Of a stretch of DNA of 26,239 bases, positions 8,349-15,841 are shown piece by piece. The stretch spans positions 1 through 26,239 of the forward strand of contig NZ_JYJG01000038.1 of NCBI RefSeq assembly GCF_000955955.1, given 5' to 3'. This DNA comes from Lentzea aerocolonigenes. GTDB lineage: Bacteria; Actinomycetota; Actinomycetes; Mycobacteriales; Pseudonocardiaceae. Position numbers and translations under genes: made by a program. Position 1 is the first letter of the stretch. Every line of letters begins with the position of its first letter. Under the pieces are notes generated by a model. The model made no database searches. It worked only from the letters and a program-made list of their open reading frames with translations, and was not told where the DNA came from.

Positions 8349-9244
8349 AGCGTTTCGAGCACGATCTTGCCCTGGGTGCGGCCAGTCTCGCCCAGGGCAT
8401 GTGCTTTTCCGGCGTCCTCCAGCGGGAACGTCGCGTCGACGTGCACCCTGAGCTCGCCGGACTCGACGAGCGCGGTGATCGCCTCCAGCCCGGCGCGGTC
8501 GGGCTCGACCAGGATCGGGCTGATCCTGATGTCGTCACGGCGCACGCTGTCCACTCCGGACGGCACGCCGACGAACAGGCCGCCGCTGCGCACCGCTTCC
8601 GGTGACGAGCCGCCGACGAGGTCCACGAGCACGTCGATGTCGTTGCCCGCGTAGTCGCCCAGCGTGTAGTCGATCACTTCGTCGGCACCGAGGTCCTTCA
8701 GGAACGCGTGCTTGGGCCCGCGCGCGGTACCGATGACGTACGCGCCGTGGGCCTTCGCGATCTGGACCGCGAGGTGTCCGACGCCGCCCGCCGCGGCCGT
8801 GATCAGCACCTTCTGCCCCGGCTGCACGTCGGCGGTGTCCTTGAGGATCTGCCACGCGGTGAGCGCGGCCAGCGGGAGAGCGCCCGCCTCGACGTGCGTG
8901 AGGCTCTGGGGCTTCTTGGCGAAGTGCCTGCTCGGCGCCGTGACGTACTCGGCGTAGGCGCTCGCGGCGTGCGGGAAGCGTGGCATGCCGTAGACCTCGT
9001 CGCCTGGCTTGAGCGTCGTCACACCGAAGCCGACCTCCTCGACGACACCCGAGACGTCCCAGCCGTTGATGAACGGGAAGCTCTGCAGGCCCGCCATGCC
9101 GCCACCCGCGCGGGTCTTCCAGTCGACCGGGTTGACGCCCGCCGCGTGGACCCTGACCAGCACCTCCGTCGGCAGTGGCGCGGGCTTGGGGACGTCGGTG
9201 AGGGTCAGAGGGCCGTTCAGCTCGTTCTGGATGATCGCTCGCAT
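8345..9244 (-). CDS. NAD(P)-dependent alcohol dehydrogenase / quinone oxidoreductase (zinc-independent MDR)
   Basis: This 299-residue medium-chain reductase starts MRAIIQNELNGPLTL and carries the GroES-like half (VRVHAAGVNPVDWKTRAG) and a Rossmann half with the nucleotide motif AAAGGVGHLAVQIAK. The catalytic and structural zinc cysteines are absent, which points to the quinone oxidoreductase branch acting on quinones or enones with NADPH. The ATG at 9244 is the natural N-terminus; an extension to 9280 would run through the palindrome at 9258-9272. The gene is divergent from an HxlR-type regulator. Family knowledge of DUF24/HxlR regulators (for example QorR or YodB) makes redox control by that neighbour likely. 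The exact substrate is unknown. Confidence 0.92.
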   Translation of the reverse strand: MRAIIQNELNGPLTLTDVPKPAPLPTEVLVRVHAAGVNPVDWKTRAGGGMAGLQSFPFINGWDVSGVVEEVGFGVTTLKPGDEVYGMPRFPHAASAYAEYVTAPSRHFAKKPQSLTHVEAGALPLAALTAWQILKDTADVQPGQKVLITAAAGGVGHLAVQIAKAHGAYVIGTARGPKHAFLKDLGADEVIDYTLGDYAGNDIDVLVDLVGGSSPEAVRSGGLFVGVPSGVDSVRRDDIRISPILVEPDRAGLEAITALVESGELRVHVDATFPLEDAGKAHALGETGRTQGKIVLETL

Positions 9245-9257
9245 GTCCACTAGCTTG

Positions 9258-9309
9258 AGAGACCAGGTCTCTACTGGCAATTAGGCACTATCTTGTGCAC
9301 TAGGTACCT
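9258..9309. promoter_or_regulatory. Palindromes between quinone oxidoreductase and HxlR genes (predicted operators)
   Basis: The 80-bp divergent gap contains a perfect AGAGACC-A-GGTCTCT inverted repeat at 9258-9272 and a perfect AGGTACCT palindrome at 9302-9309. A GCACTA word occurs twice 12 bp apart (9285 and 9297), and ACTA words recur at 9249 and 9317. Such ACTA-rich symmetric sites are what DUF24/HxlR regulators commonly bind, so this is the likely shared operator region. The assignment is inference. Confidence 0.5.
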
Positions 9310-9324
9310 GGTAGAAACTATGGC

Positions 9325-9711
9325 GTGATCAGGGACGTTTACCTCAAGATGTGCCCGTGCCGCGACCTGCTGGACATGGTCGCGTCGAAGTGGACGGCGC
9401 TGGCCATCGGAGCTCTGGAGGACGGGCCCAAGCGGTTCGGCGAGCTCAAGCGCCGGCTGGACGGCGTCAGCCAGAAGATGCTCACGCAGACGTTGCGCAC
9501 GCTGGAGCGCGATGGGCTCGTCACGCGCACGGTCTACCCCTCGGTGCCGTTGCGCGTCGAGTACGAACTGACGGCGCTGGGTCGCAGTGTCACCGAGCCG
9601 CTGGCCGCGTTGCGGTTGTGGGCGCAACAGAACTACGAGTCCGTCGCCGAGGCGCGGGAGACGTTCGACAGCGCGGAGCCGATGGGACTGGAGCCCGCTA
9701 CGGCCCGGTGA
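9325..9711 (+). CDS. HxlR/DUF24-family winged-helix regulator, possibly redox-sensing
   Basis: This 128-residue regulator has the compact HxlR fold: CPCRDLLDMVASKWTALAIGAL at the N-terminus, then KRFGELKRRLDGVSQKMLTQTLRTLERDGLVTR as the winged helix. The conserved N-terminal Cys of the redox-sensing branch is present (C10 in CPC), with a second Cys at C12, which could allow thiol chemistry. The start is read as GTG at 9325; an ATG at 9349 directly before the first Cys would remove residues usually present. It is divergent from a quinone oxidoreductase gene, the classic target arrangement for quinone- or diamide-responsive members such as QorR and YodB. Its 3' end overlaps the convergent kinase gene by 14 bases. 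Confidence 0.9.
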   Translation: MIRDVYLKMCPCRDLLDMVASKWTALAIGALEDGPKRFGELKRRLDGVSQKMLTQTLRTLERDGLVTRTVYPSVPLRVEYELTALGRSVTEPLAALRLWAQQNYESVAEARETFDSAEPMGLEPATAR

Positions 9712-11182
9712 GGACGTATCCGAGCGGACCGTCGCGGTGCTCGCCCTCGCAGTCGCCGTCGAGGGAGTCGAAGTGCCTGCTGCCGCTGTCCCTGGTGCAG
9801 CGGTAGAGCACCCTCGACTCCGCGTCCGCGGGCTGGGTGGTGAAGATCCAGCCGAGCTCGCCGGCGAACTCGTGGCCGTCGCAGTCCCTGTTCACCGCGG
9901 TCATGTAGTCACCGGCGGTGCCGATCTTGCACGCGTACAGCTTGCGGGTGCCCGCCTCCTCGCTCTCCGCGATCCAGCCGGCCGGGCCGTCCTTCGCGGT
10001 GAACTGGGAGGGTTTGGCGATGATGGGCGACGCGGTGAAGTACCACTTGCCGTCGTTCCACCGGTTCAGCGCGAGCGTCTTGCGCTTCGGCTTCTGCGGA
10101 GCGCTCGTCGGCTGAGGCTGCGCCTGGGCTTGAGTCGACTTGGGCGTGCTCGACGGCGTCTGACTGCTGCTCGGCGCGGCTGAACTGCTGCTGGGCGCGC
10201 TGCTCGACGTCTCACCGGGCGGGGTCGCCGTGGTCGTGACCTGCTGTGCGGCAGGGGTGACAGGCTCGTCGTTCGGCCGCACGATCAGGAAGGTGACGAG
10301 CGCGATCACCACGACGGCAGCGACGGCGGCACCCGCGATCAGACCCGTGCGCTTGGGTTCGGGGAACTCCTCACGCGTCGGTGCCACGAAGGTGGTGACG
10401 GGCTCGATGACGACGGTGCGTTCGGACGGCGAACCGAGCTGGGCCCTGGTCTGGGCCGCCGTGAGGCGCTGAGCGGGATTCTGGTGCAGCAGCCCCATGA
10501 TCACGGTCGCGAGTGGACCGCGGGCTCTGCGCAGGACCGGTTCGTCGTACATGATCGCGTGCATCGTGGCCGCGGTCGTGTCGCGTTGGAACGGTGAGTG
10601 GCCCTCGATCGCGTGGAACATGGTGGCGCCCAAGGCCCACAGGTCGCTGGCGGGTGAGGGAGCCTTGCCGGCGAACAACTCCGGCGCCATGTAACCGGGC
10701 GAACCCATGATGCCGCCCGTGGCCGTCAGCCCGGGGTCGTCCATGGCCCGCGCGATGCCGAAGTCGGTCAGCTTCACCGTGCCGTCCGGCGCGACCATGA
10801 TGTTGCTGGGCTTGACGTCCCGGTGCACGATCCCGGCCGCGTGGGCCGCTTCGAGCGCGCTGAGGGTCTGCAGGCCGATGCTCGCGACCTCGTCCTCGGT
10901 GAACGTCCTGCGCGCCATGAGGTCCGTGAGCGTCGGCGCCTCGACCAGCTCCATCACGATGTACGTGACGCCGTTGTCGGTGATCACGTCGTGGATGGCT
11001 ACGACGTTCGGGCTGTTCAGACGGCCTGCGGTGCGCGCCTCGCTGAGGACGCGCTCTGTTTCCGACGTGCGCAGCTCCTTGAGCGCGACCCTGCGTCCGA
11101 TGACCTGGTCCTCGGCGAGCCAGACCACGCCCATGCCACCACGGCCTAGCTCGCGGATCGTGCGGTACCGGCCGGCGATCAC
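9698..11182 (-). CDS. Membrane Ser/Thr protein kinase with DUF5648-like outer domain (second copy)
   Basis: This 494-residue protein has a cytosolic PknB-type kinase: glycine loop GRGGMGVV, catalytic Lys K35, HRDVKPSN with D122, DFG with D140, and APE in YMAPELF. A membrane helix follows at about 279-301, then a Ser/Pro/Gln-rich linker to about 365 and an outer domain to the end. In place of PASTA repeats the outer part has two repeats of the form LYxC...DYMTA...CDGHE...GELGWIF and LYRC...RHFDSLDGDCEG...GPLGYVL, like DUF5648. Each repeat has two Cys that could form a disulphide. The GTG at 11182 is chosen because it overlaps the stop of the upstream kinase as GTGA; a start at 11227 would add residues unrelated to the fold. 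It is a close paralogue of the upstream kinase. Confidence 0.93.
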   Translation of the reverse strand: MIAGRYRTIRELGRGGMGVVWLAEDQVIGRRVALKELRTSETERVLSEARTAGRLNSPNVVAIHDVITDNGVTYIVMELVEAPTLTDLMARRTFTEDEVASIGLQTLSALEAAHAAGIVHRDVKPSNIMVAPDGTVKLTDFGIARAMDDPGLTATGGIMGSPGYMAPELFAGKAPSPASDLWALGATMFHAIEGHSPFQRDTTAATMHAIMYDEPVLRRARGPLATVIMGLLHQNPAQRLTAAQTRAQLGSPSERTVVIEPVTTFVAPTREEFPEPKRTGLIAGAAVAAVVVIALVTFLIVRPNDEPVTPAAQQVTTTATPPGETSSSAPSSSSAAPSSSQTPSSTPKSTQAQAQPQPTSAPQKPKRKTLALNRWNDGKWYFTASPIIAKPSQFTAKDGPAGWIAESEEAGTRKLYACKIGTAGDYMTAVNRDCDGHEFAGELGWIFTTQPADAESRVLYRCTRDSGSRHFDSLDGDCEGEHRDGPLGYVLTGP

Positions 11183-12753
11183 CCGACGACCCAGCCGAAC
11201 TGCCACTCCTGCTGGTAGCCCTCGCACTTCGAGTCGAGCGAGTCGAAGTGCGTGCCCTTGAAGATGCAGCGGTAGAGGGGAAGCGTCGGCACGTCGCCGG
11301 GCTTGTCCTTGAAGACGTGGCCGAGCGGGGTGGCGCTGAGCACGGTCTGGCCCTCGCAGGTCGGCGACACCGAGGTCATGTGGTCCTCGGATCCGTTGAT
11401 GCGACAGGCGTAGAGCGGCTTCGTGCCCGGTTCCTCCTTGGCGAGGAGCTTGCCGAGGGAGTGCGCCTCCGCCTGAAAACCGGCCGGCGCCGGAACCCTC
11501 GACGTGCCGCTGTAGTGGAAGCCGCCCGACTTCAGGTAGCGGGTCAGCACCAGCGTCTCACGCGGCGGTTTCGGTTGCGTTGTCGTCGGCTGCGGCTGGT
11601 TCGGCTGACTTTGGGTCGGCTTCGGGCCCTGGCTGGACGACGGCGCTTGGCTGCTGCTGCTCGGGGCCGCGCTGCTGCTGGACGGCGCGCTGGAGGCGGT
11701 GCTGCTGGTCTGGCTGGCCGGCTGCTCGCTGGAGCCGGGACCCTGCTGCGCCGAGGCGTTGCCGGGCGTGGTCGGCTTGATCAGGAAGACGGCGGCGAGC
11801 GCGATCACCACGACGGCCGCCGTGGCCCCTGCGACGATGCCGATCTTCTTGCGGGACTTGGGTTTCTCGTCGTCCCAGTCGTCGCGCGTCGTCTGCGGCG
11901 CGACGAAGGTGGTGACGGGTTCGATGACCACCGTCCGCTCGGACTGCGTGGACGGCCTGACCGTCCTGGTGCGGTCGCTCAGTCGTTCGCGCAACTGGGG
12001 TGCGGTGATGCGCTGGGCGTCGTCCTGGCTGAGCAGCGCCATGATCGTGGCGGCGAGCGGTCCCGTGGTGCGCTGAAGGACGGGTTCCTCGTACATGATC
12101 GCGTGCATGGTGGCCGCGGTCGTGTCGCGCTGGAACGGTGCGCGACCCTCGATCGCGTGGAACATGGTGGCGCCCAACGCCCACAGGTCGCTCGCCGGTG
12201 ACGGCTGCTTGCCCGCGAACAGCTCAGGCGCCATGTAGCCCGGCGAACCCATGATGCCGCCGGTCGCCGTCAGCCCGGGGTCGTCCATGGCCCGCGCGAT
12301 GCCGAAGTCGGCGAGCTTCACGCGTCCGTCCGGCAGCACCATGATGTTGCTGGGCTTGACGTCCCGATGGACGATGCCCGCCGCGTGGGCCGCCTCGAGC
12401 GCGCTGAGCGTCTGCAGGCCGATGTCCGCGACCTCGTCCTCGGTGAGGCTCTTGCGGGTCATGACCTCGGAGAGCGTAGGGGCCTCGACGAGCTCCATGA
12501 CCAGGTAGGTGACGCCGTCCTCGACGATGACGTCGTAGATGCCGACGACGTTCGGGCTGTTCAGACGCCCTGCCGTGCGGGCCTCGCGGAGCACGCGCTC
12601 GCTCTCGGTGGTCCGCAGCTCCTTGAGCGCGACCTGGCGGCCGATGACCCGGTCCTCGGCGAGCCAGACGACCCCCATGCCGCCCCGGCCGAGCTCTCTG
12701 ATCGTCGCGTATCTGCCCGCGACCAGCCTCGTCGGTTCCCCCACGCGCGGCAT
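11179..12753 (-). CDS. Membrane Ser/Thr protein kinase with DUF5648-like outer domain (first copy)
   Basis: This 524-residue kinase is the first gene of the pair. Its kinase domain spans about residues 15-260, with GRGGMGVV, K44, the catalytic D131 in HRDVKPSN, D149 in DFG, and an activation loop TATGGIMGSPGYMAPE. A basic patch (KPKSRKK) precedes the membrane helix at about 304-325. A long Ser/Pro/Gln/Thr linker then leads to the outer domain at 399-524. Two repeats there read LYACRINGSEDHMTS...CEG and LYRCIFKGTHFDSLDSKCEG. The juxtamembrane segment SERTVVIEPVTTFVAP is nearly identical in both kinases and rich in Thr, so it could be an autophosphorylation site. The ATG at 12753 lies downstream of an AGAGGGCGG stretch. 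The signal sensed is unknown; the repeats are probably an extracellular recognition module. Confidence 0.93.
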   Translation of the reverse strand: MPRVGEPTRLVAGRYATIRELGRGGMGVVWLAEDRVIGRQVALKELRTTESERVLREARTAGRLNSPNVVGIYDVIVEDGVTYLVMELVEAPTLSEVMTRKSLTEDEVADIGLQTLSALEAAHAAGIVHRDVKPSNIMVLPDGRVKLADFGIARAMDDPGLTATGGIMGSPGYMAPELFAGKQPSPASDLWALGATMFHAIEGRAPFQRDTTAATMHAIMYEEPVLQRTTGPLAATIMALLSQDDAQRITAPQLRERLSDRTRTVRPSTQSERTVVIEPVTTFVAPQTTRDDWDDEKPKSRKKIGIVAGATAAVVVIALAAVFLIKPTTPGNASAQQGPGSSEQPASQTSSTASSAPSSSSAAPSSSSQAPSSSQGPKPTQSQPNQPQPTTTQPKPPRETLVLTRYLKSGGFHYSGTSRVPAPAGFQAEAHSLGKLLAKEEPGTKPLYACRINGSEDHMTSVSPTCEGQTVLSATPLGHVFKDKPGDVPTLPLYRCIFKGTHFDSLDSKCEGYQQEWQFGWVVG

Positions 12754-12800
12754 GGTATCCGCCCTCTCGCGCCGCCCGGTTTCCTGTCCGGTTCTGTCCG

Positions 12801-12829
12801 CTGACAGCGCGTGGCCGATTCGCTACCGT
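12801..12829 (+). promoter_or_regulatory. Sigma70-type promoter for the lectin-protease gene
   Basis: CTGACA (12801-12806) and TACCGT (12824-12829) are separated by exactly 17 bp, close to the HrdB-type -35/-10 consensus. The predicted transcription start falls at about 12836, inside the DasR-like operator at 12834-12849. The leader to the ATG would be about 50 bases. Confidence 0.6.
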
Positions 12830-12833
12830 CTTT

Positions 12834-12849
12834 ATTGGTCTAGACCGCT
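12834..12849. promoter_or_regulatory. DasR-responsive element (dre) candidate
   Basis: The site ATTGGTCTAGACCGCT contains the perfect palindrome GGTCTAGACC and differs from the recalled DasR pattern (A-N-TGGTCTAGACCA-N-T) at one defined base. DasR is the GntR-family N-acetylglucosamine/chitin regulator of actinomycetes. The element overlaps the predicted transcription start, a good place for repression. Identification rests on recalled consensus and is not measured. Confidence 0.7.
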
Positions 12850-12883
12850 TCCCTGTTCTTCACCTCCCGAAGGCGGTCCTGTG

Positions 12884-14080
12884 ATGCCTTTAGCTGCCCT
12901 GCTCAGCGCATTGGCGCTGCTCACCCCGATGGTCGACGATCTGCCGGCCGAGTTCCGCGAGCCGTCGGCTGTGTCCATCCAGTCCGTGGTCTGCGACGGC
13001 GACGGCGTGAGCGGCAAACGCGTCCAGACTGTTTATGTGCGCGGCGACCAGTCCGCCGACCGGTATTCGCAGTCCGTGGGCCAGTTCCAGACGTTCGCCG
13101 ACCAGATCGACAACACGTTCGTCGAGGCGGCCTCACGCCTGGGCGGCGGCGTCCGGCACGTGCGCTTCGTGACGAACTCGGCCTGCCGTGCGTCCGTGGA
13201 CAACGTTGTCGTGCCCCAGTCCGCGATGTCCTCCCCCTCCGCCATCGCCGACCAGCTCGCTGCGCGCGGGTACAACCGCACTGATCGCAAGTACTTGTTC
13301 TGGCACGACTCCGACGGCTGCGGCGTGGCGTGGGGCGCGCCGGGCGACGACCGTCCAGGTGCCGACAACGGCTACAACTCCGGACCTTCTTATGCCGCAG
13401 TGGGTACGGGCTGCTGGACGTGGCAGGCCAGCGGACACGAACTGCTGCACACCTTGGGCGCCGTGCAACGTTCCGCCCCGCACTCCACGGCCTACGGCCA
13501 CTGCTGGGACGACCAGGACATCATGTGTTACGACGACGGCGGCATCCCTTCGCCACCCGGTGGCCTGGTGAACGTCTGTCCCGGCGCACCCGAGAACCAG
13601 ATCGACTGCGGCGGCGACGACTACTTCCACACCAACCCGGCCGCGGGTTCTTACCTGGCAACGCATTGGAACGTCGCGCGCAGCCAGTTCCTGGTGTCGT
13701 CTTCCAGCGGTGGCGGCTCGATCGTGGGCATCGGCGGGAAGTGCGTTGATGTCAACGGTTCCGGCACCGCGGATGGCACGGTCATCCAGCTGTGGAGTTG
13801 CAACGGCACGGACGCCCAGCAGTGGTCGCGTTCCGGGGACACGTTGCGCGCATTGGGAAAGTGTCTTGACGTGGCCGGTTCCGGCACCGCCAACGGAACC
13901 GTTGTGCAACTGTGGACCTGCAACGGCACGGGAGCCCAGGTGTGGTCTCGCGTCGGCACCACGTTGCGCAATCCCCAGTCCGGCAAGTGCTTGGACGCGT
14001 CCGGCGGCTCCTCCGCCGACGGCACGCGCCTGGTGATCTGGACGTGTTCGGGCGGCGCCAACCAGAACTGGCAGCTCTAG
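12884..14080 (+). CDS. Secreted HExxH metalloprotease-like protein with ricin-B lectin domain
   Basis: This 398-residue protein has a hydrophobic N-terminus (PLAALLSALALLTPM) that looks like a signal peptide but has no Lys or Arg. The middle domain carries GHELLHTLGAVQ (H185, E186, H189), followed by possible third ligands H200 or H206 and a Met-turn-like DIMCY (M214), so it resembles a metzincin-type zinc protease. Several Cys and acidic clusters (CWDDQD, CGGDDYF) suggest disulphides and metal binding. A ricin-type beta-trefoil follows from about 278 to the end, with three repeats ending in QQW, QVW and QNW, for carbohydrate binding. The ATG at 12884 is used (GTG at 12881 is also in frame), with GAAGG upstream. 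A DasR-like operator and promoter precede it and a hairpin terminator follows it, so it is a single-gene unit. Confidence 0.88.
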   Translation: MPLAALLSALALLTPMVDDLPAEFREPSAVSIQSVVCDGDGVSGKRVQTVYVRGDQSADRYSQSVGQFQTFADQIDNTFVEAASRLGGGVRHVRFVTNSACRASVDNVVVPQSAMSSPSAIADQLAARGYNRTDRKYLFWHDSDGCGVAWGAPGDDRPGADNGYNSGPSYAAVGTGCWTWQASGHELLHTLGAVQRSAPHSTAYGHCWDDQDIMCYDDGGIPSPPGGLVNVCPGAPENQIDCGGDDYFHTNPAAGSYLATHWNVARSQFLVSSSSGGGSIVGIGGKCVDVNGSGTADGTVIQLWSCNGTDAQQWSRSGDTLRALGKCLDVAGSGTANGTVVQLWTCNGTGAQVWSRVGTTLRNPQSGKCLDASGGSSADGTRLVIWTCSGGANQNWQL

Positions 14081-14087
14081 CCGCCCC

Positions 14088-14115
14088 GGCCCCCGCTCAG
14101 GTGTGAGCGGGGGCC
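14088..14115. terminator. Strong bidirectional hairpin terminator
   Basis: A perfect 12-bp stem (GGCCCCCGCTCA with its complement) closes a four-base loop GGTG. It lies between the stops of the lectin-protease gene and the convergent 142-residue gene, so it can serve both. There is no long T run, as is usual in actinomycetes. Confidence 0.85.
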
Positions 14116-14122
14116 GTTCCGT

Positions 14123-14551
14123 TCAGACGCACACCCAGCAGTAGAGCCGTTCCCCGTTCTTCTCCGCCTCGACTGCCAGGGCCTGAAGCTCGCCCAGGAT
14201 GCCGGCGAGCACCTCGGCCTCGAACCCGTTCAGCTCCTCGATCCCGGCCCACCGCACCGCGATCTCGTCCAGGTCACCGGCCGCCGCGAGCCCGTCCCGC
14301 AGGCCGTCGGTGACCGTGAGGACCAGCACTTCGCCGTCGTGCTCGACCGCCAGATCGTCGCCGCAGCGCGGATCCGCGGAGATCTCGTCGTAGGCGCGGC
14401 CGGTGAGCAGCTCCTCCAGCTTCCCCACGACCACGACAGGGTCGACGAACTTGGTCTCGACCGTCCTGAACAGACCCACCGGCCCGCCGTCGATCGTGGC
14501 AGCTGCGAGTTCGTCCGACGGCGCGGCGAAGTAGTCGTACATGACACCCAT
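14123..14551 (-). CDS. Conserved actinobacterial protein of unknown function ending YCWVCV
   Basis: This is a 142-residue acidic, probably cytosolic protein. It begins MGVMYDYFAAPSDELAAATI, has a middle FVDPVVVVGKLEELLTGRAYDEI and ends with a CxxC pair in LYCWVCV. I recall similar lone proteins in actinobacteria (DYFAAPSDE start, CWVCV end), but no function is known to me. The overall pattern is loosely like DUF1877-type proteins. The ATG at 14551 follows TGAGGGGG, which is also the end of the upstream gene; the ATG at 14542 is the alternative. The two genes are 16 bp apart and probably co-transcribed. A longer reading to 14839 would run through the neighbour in another frame and is not supported. 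Confidence 0.8.
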   Translation of the reverse strand: MGVMYDYFAAPSDELAAATIDGGPVGLFRTVETKFVDPVVVVGKLEELLTGRAYDEISADPRCGDDLAVEHDGEVLVLTVTDGLRDGLAAAGDLDEIAVRWAGIEELNGFEAEVLAGILGELQALAVEAEKNGERLYCWVCV

Positions 14552-14567
14552 GTGTTGCCAGGCCCCC

Positions 14568-15197
14568 TCAGGCGTGTACGCGATGTTCGTTGCAGTACAC
14601 CACGTGCAGCCAGTTCGGGTGCTGATCTTTGGCCGTGACCTCGGCGCAGCAATGCGTGCCGGGAGCCTCGTGCATGTGGCGCGGGCAGTCCTCGACCAGC
14701 TGCCGGAACGCCTCCGCACCAGCCTGGAACGCCGACCGGCTCCCGACGACGAACACGGTGCCGCCCACGATCTCGCCGCGAAGCTCCTGCCGGTCCCACC
14801 GCGGTTCCTCGCGCTCCCGCGGCATCCCTTGGCACACAACGGTGTGCGGCCGTCCGCCCCGAAGCCTGGCGCGCCCGTCCTTCCACTCCGACAGCCGGAA
14901 CCCGAGGCTCTGGTGCAGCAGAACCAGATCCAGCGCGGGCCCGTCGGCGGACCTGCACTCGCAGTCGCTCTGCCGCAGCGGCAGGTACACCACCGTGCGC
15001 GGCGACCGCATCGCGAACGCCCAAGCCATCGCGATGCCGAGCGCCGACTCCTTGGTCACGCACGCCTCGACGCCCAGGTACCCCTCGTACAACGGCGCAT
15101 GACGCAACGGCCGAGCCGGCCTCACCACCCGGCACTCGTCCCGCCCCAACCTCACGGTGCTGACGAGCGTGCGCCAGCGTTCCCCCTCATGTCTCAT
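14568..15197 (-). CDS. Hypothetical protein, 209 residues, Cys/His-containing
   Basis: I do not recognise a family. The protein begins MRHEGERWRTLVSTVRLGRDE and has a central ALGIAMAWAFAMRSPRTVVYLPL stretch that is moderately hydrophobic. Its Cys- and His-rich C-terminal third includes CPRHMHEAPGTHCCAEVTAKDQHP and ends YCNEHRVHA, which might bind a metal. There is no signal peptide and no clear transmembrane segment. The ATG at 15197 is used; an upstream start at 15248 would add a Pro/Trp-rich extension with no clear ribosome binding site. It is followed after 16 bp by the YCWVCV-ending gene, so the pair is probably one transcript. The steady codon pattern supports a real gene. Confidence 0.7.
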   Translation of the reverse strand: MRHEGERWRTLVSTVRLGRDECRVVRPARPLRHAPLYEGYLGVEACVTKESALGIAMAWAFAMRSPRTVVYLPLRQSDCECRSADGPALDLVLLHQSLGFRLSEWKDGRARLRGGRPHTVVCQGMPREREEPRWDRQELRGEIVGGTVFVVGSRSAFQAGAEAFRQLVEDCPRHMHEAPGTHCCAEVTAKDQHPNWLHVVYCNEHRVHA

Positions 15198-15286
15198 CGC
15201 GGGAAACGGTAGAACCGGCGGCCACCACGCCGCACCGCAAATACTCACCCTGCGAAGATCGAACTGCTCCAGTAGCGTCCCCCGCG

Positions 15287-15841
15287 ATGAAACGACCTGG
15301 ACTCGGCACCGGCTGGATCGTCGGCATCACGATCGCCACGACCCTCCTGCTGGTGGCAGCGGCCACAACGACGTTCCTGCTGATCAACAACCGTGAGGCA
15401 GGCGCCTACGGCCAGAAGCCGCTGCCCAGCTGCGAGAACGTCTTCACGAGGGTCAAGGGCCTGCCTCCGCTGACGTCGGAGGAGGGCACCGCCACCGGCA
15501 GGAAGTGCCACTTCACCGACGCGGCATCCGGCAAGTCCGCCGTCTTCGAGTCCTCGGTCAGCACCGTCGACGAACAGCGTGCGCAGTTCCAGCGGTACCT
15601 CGACGACGGCTACGTGCGCAAAACCGACGACGGCATGAGCAACGGCGACGCGGCCTGGCAGCGCGCCACCGGTGACGACACCTTCTGCTCGTTGGTCGTG
15701 CTCGACAGCAACGGCACGTTCAGGATCGACTACCGGGACCCCGGACTGTCCGGTACGCCGAACGTCGAGCCGGAGTGGCTGTGCCACACGAAGGTCCGCC
15801 TGTTGTGGCTCGACTTCTTCCTGGTCGCCAGGGGCTCCTGA
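15287..15841 (+). CDS. Membrane-anchored exported hypothetical protein
   Basis: This 184-residue protein has a short basic start (MKRPGLGTG), a single membrane helix at about 10-33 (WIVGITIATTLLLVAAATTTFLL) and then an extracytoplasmic domain. The domain has four Cys spaced as two likely disulphides (SCENVF, RKCHFT, FCSLVV, WLCHTK). This layout resembles the small Cys-paired exported domains of actinomycetes such as DUF3558, but there is no lipobox and I would not assign it there. The start is an ATG and no strong ribosome binding site is visible. Its stop at 15839-15841 abuts the rlmN relic at 15842. Function is unknown. Confidence 0.75.
   Translation: MKRPGLGTGWIVGITIATTLLLVAAATTTFLLINNREAGAYGQKPLPSCENVFTRVKGLPPLTSEEGTATGRKCHFTDAASGKSAVFESSVSTVDEQRAQFQRYLDDGYVRKTDDGMSNGDAAWQRATGDDTFCSLVVLDSNGTFRIDYRDPGLSGTPNVEPEWLCHTKVRLLWLDFFLVARGS

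Noticed and set aside
12539..12883. Extension of the lectin-protease upstream through the kinase gene
   Set aside because: The added part lies antisense to the kinase and passes through the promoter and dre site; the hydrophobic signal begins at 12884.
14568..14839. N-terminal extension of the 142-residue protein to 14839
   Set aside because: It overlaps the 209-residue gene in another frame and is Arg/Ser-biased shadow sequence; the conserved start is MGVMYDYF.
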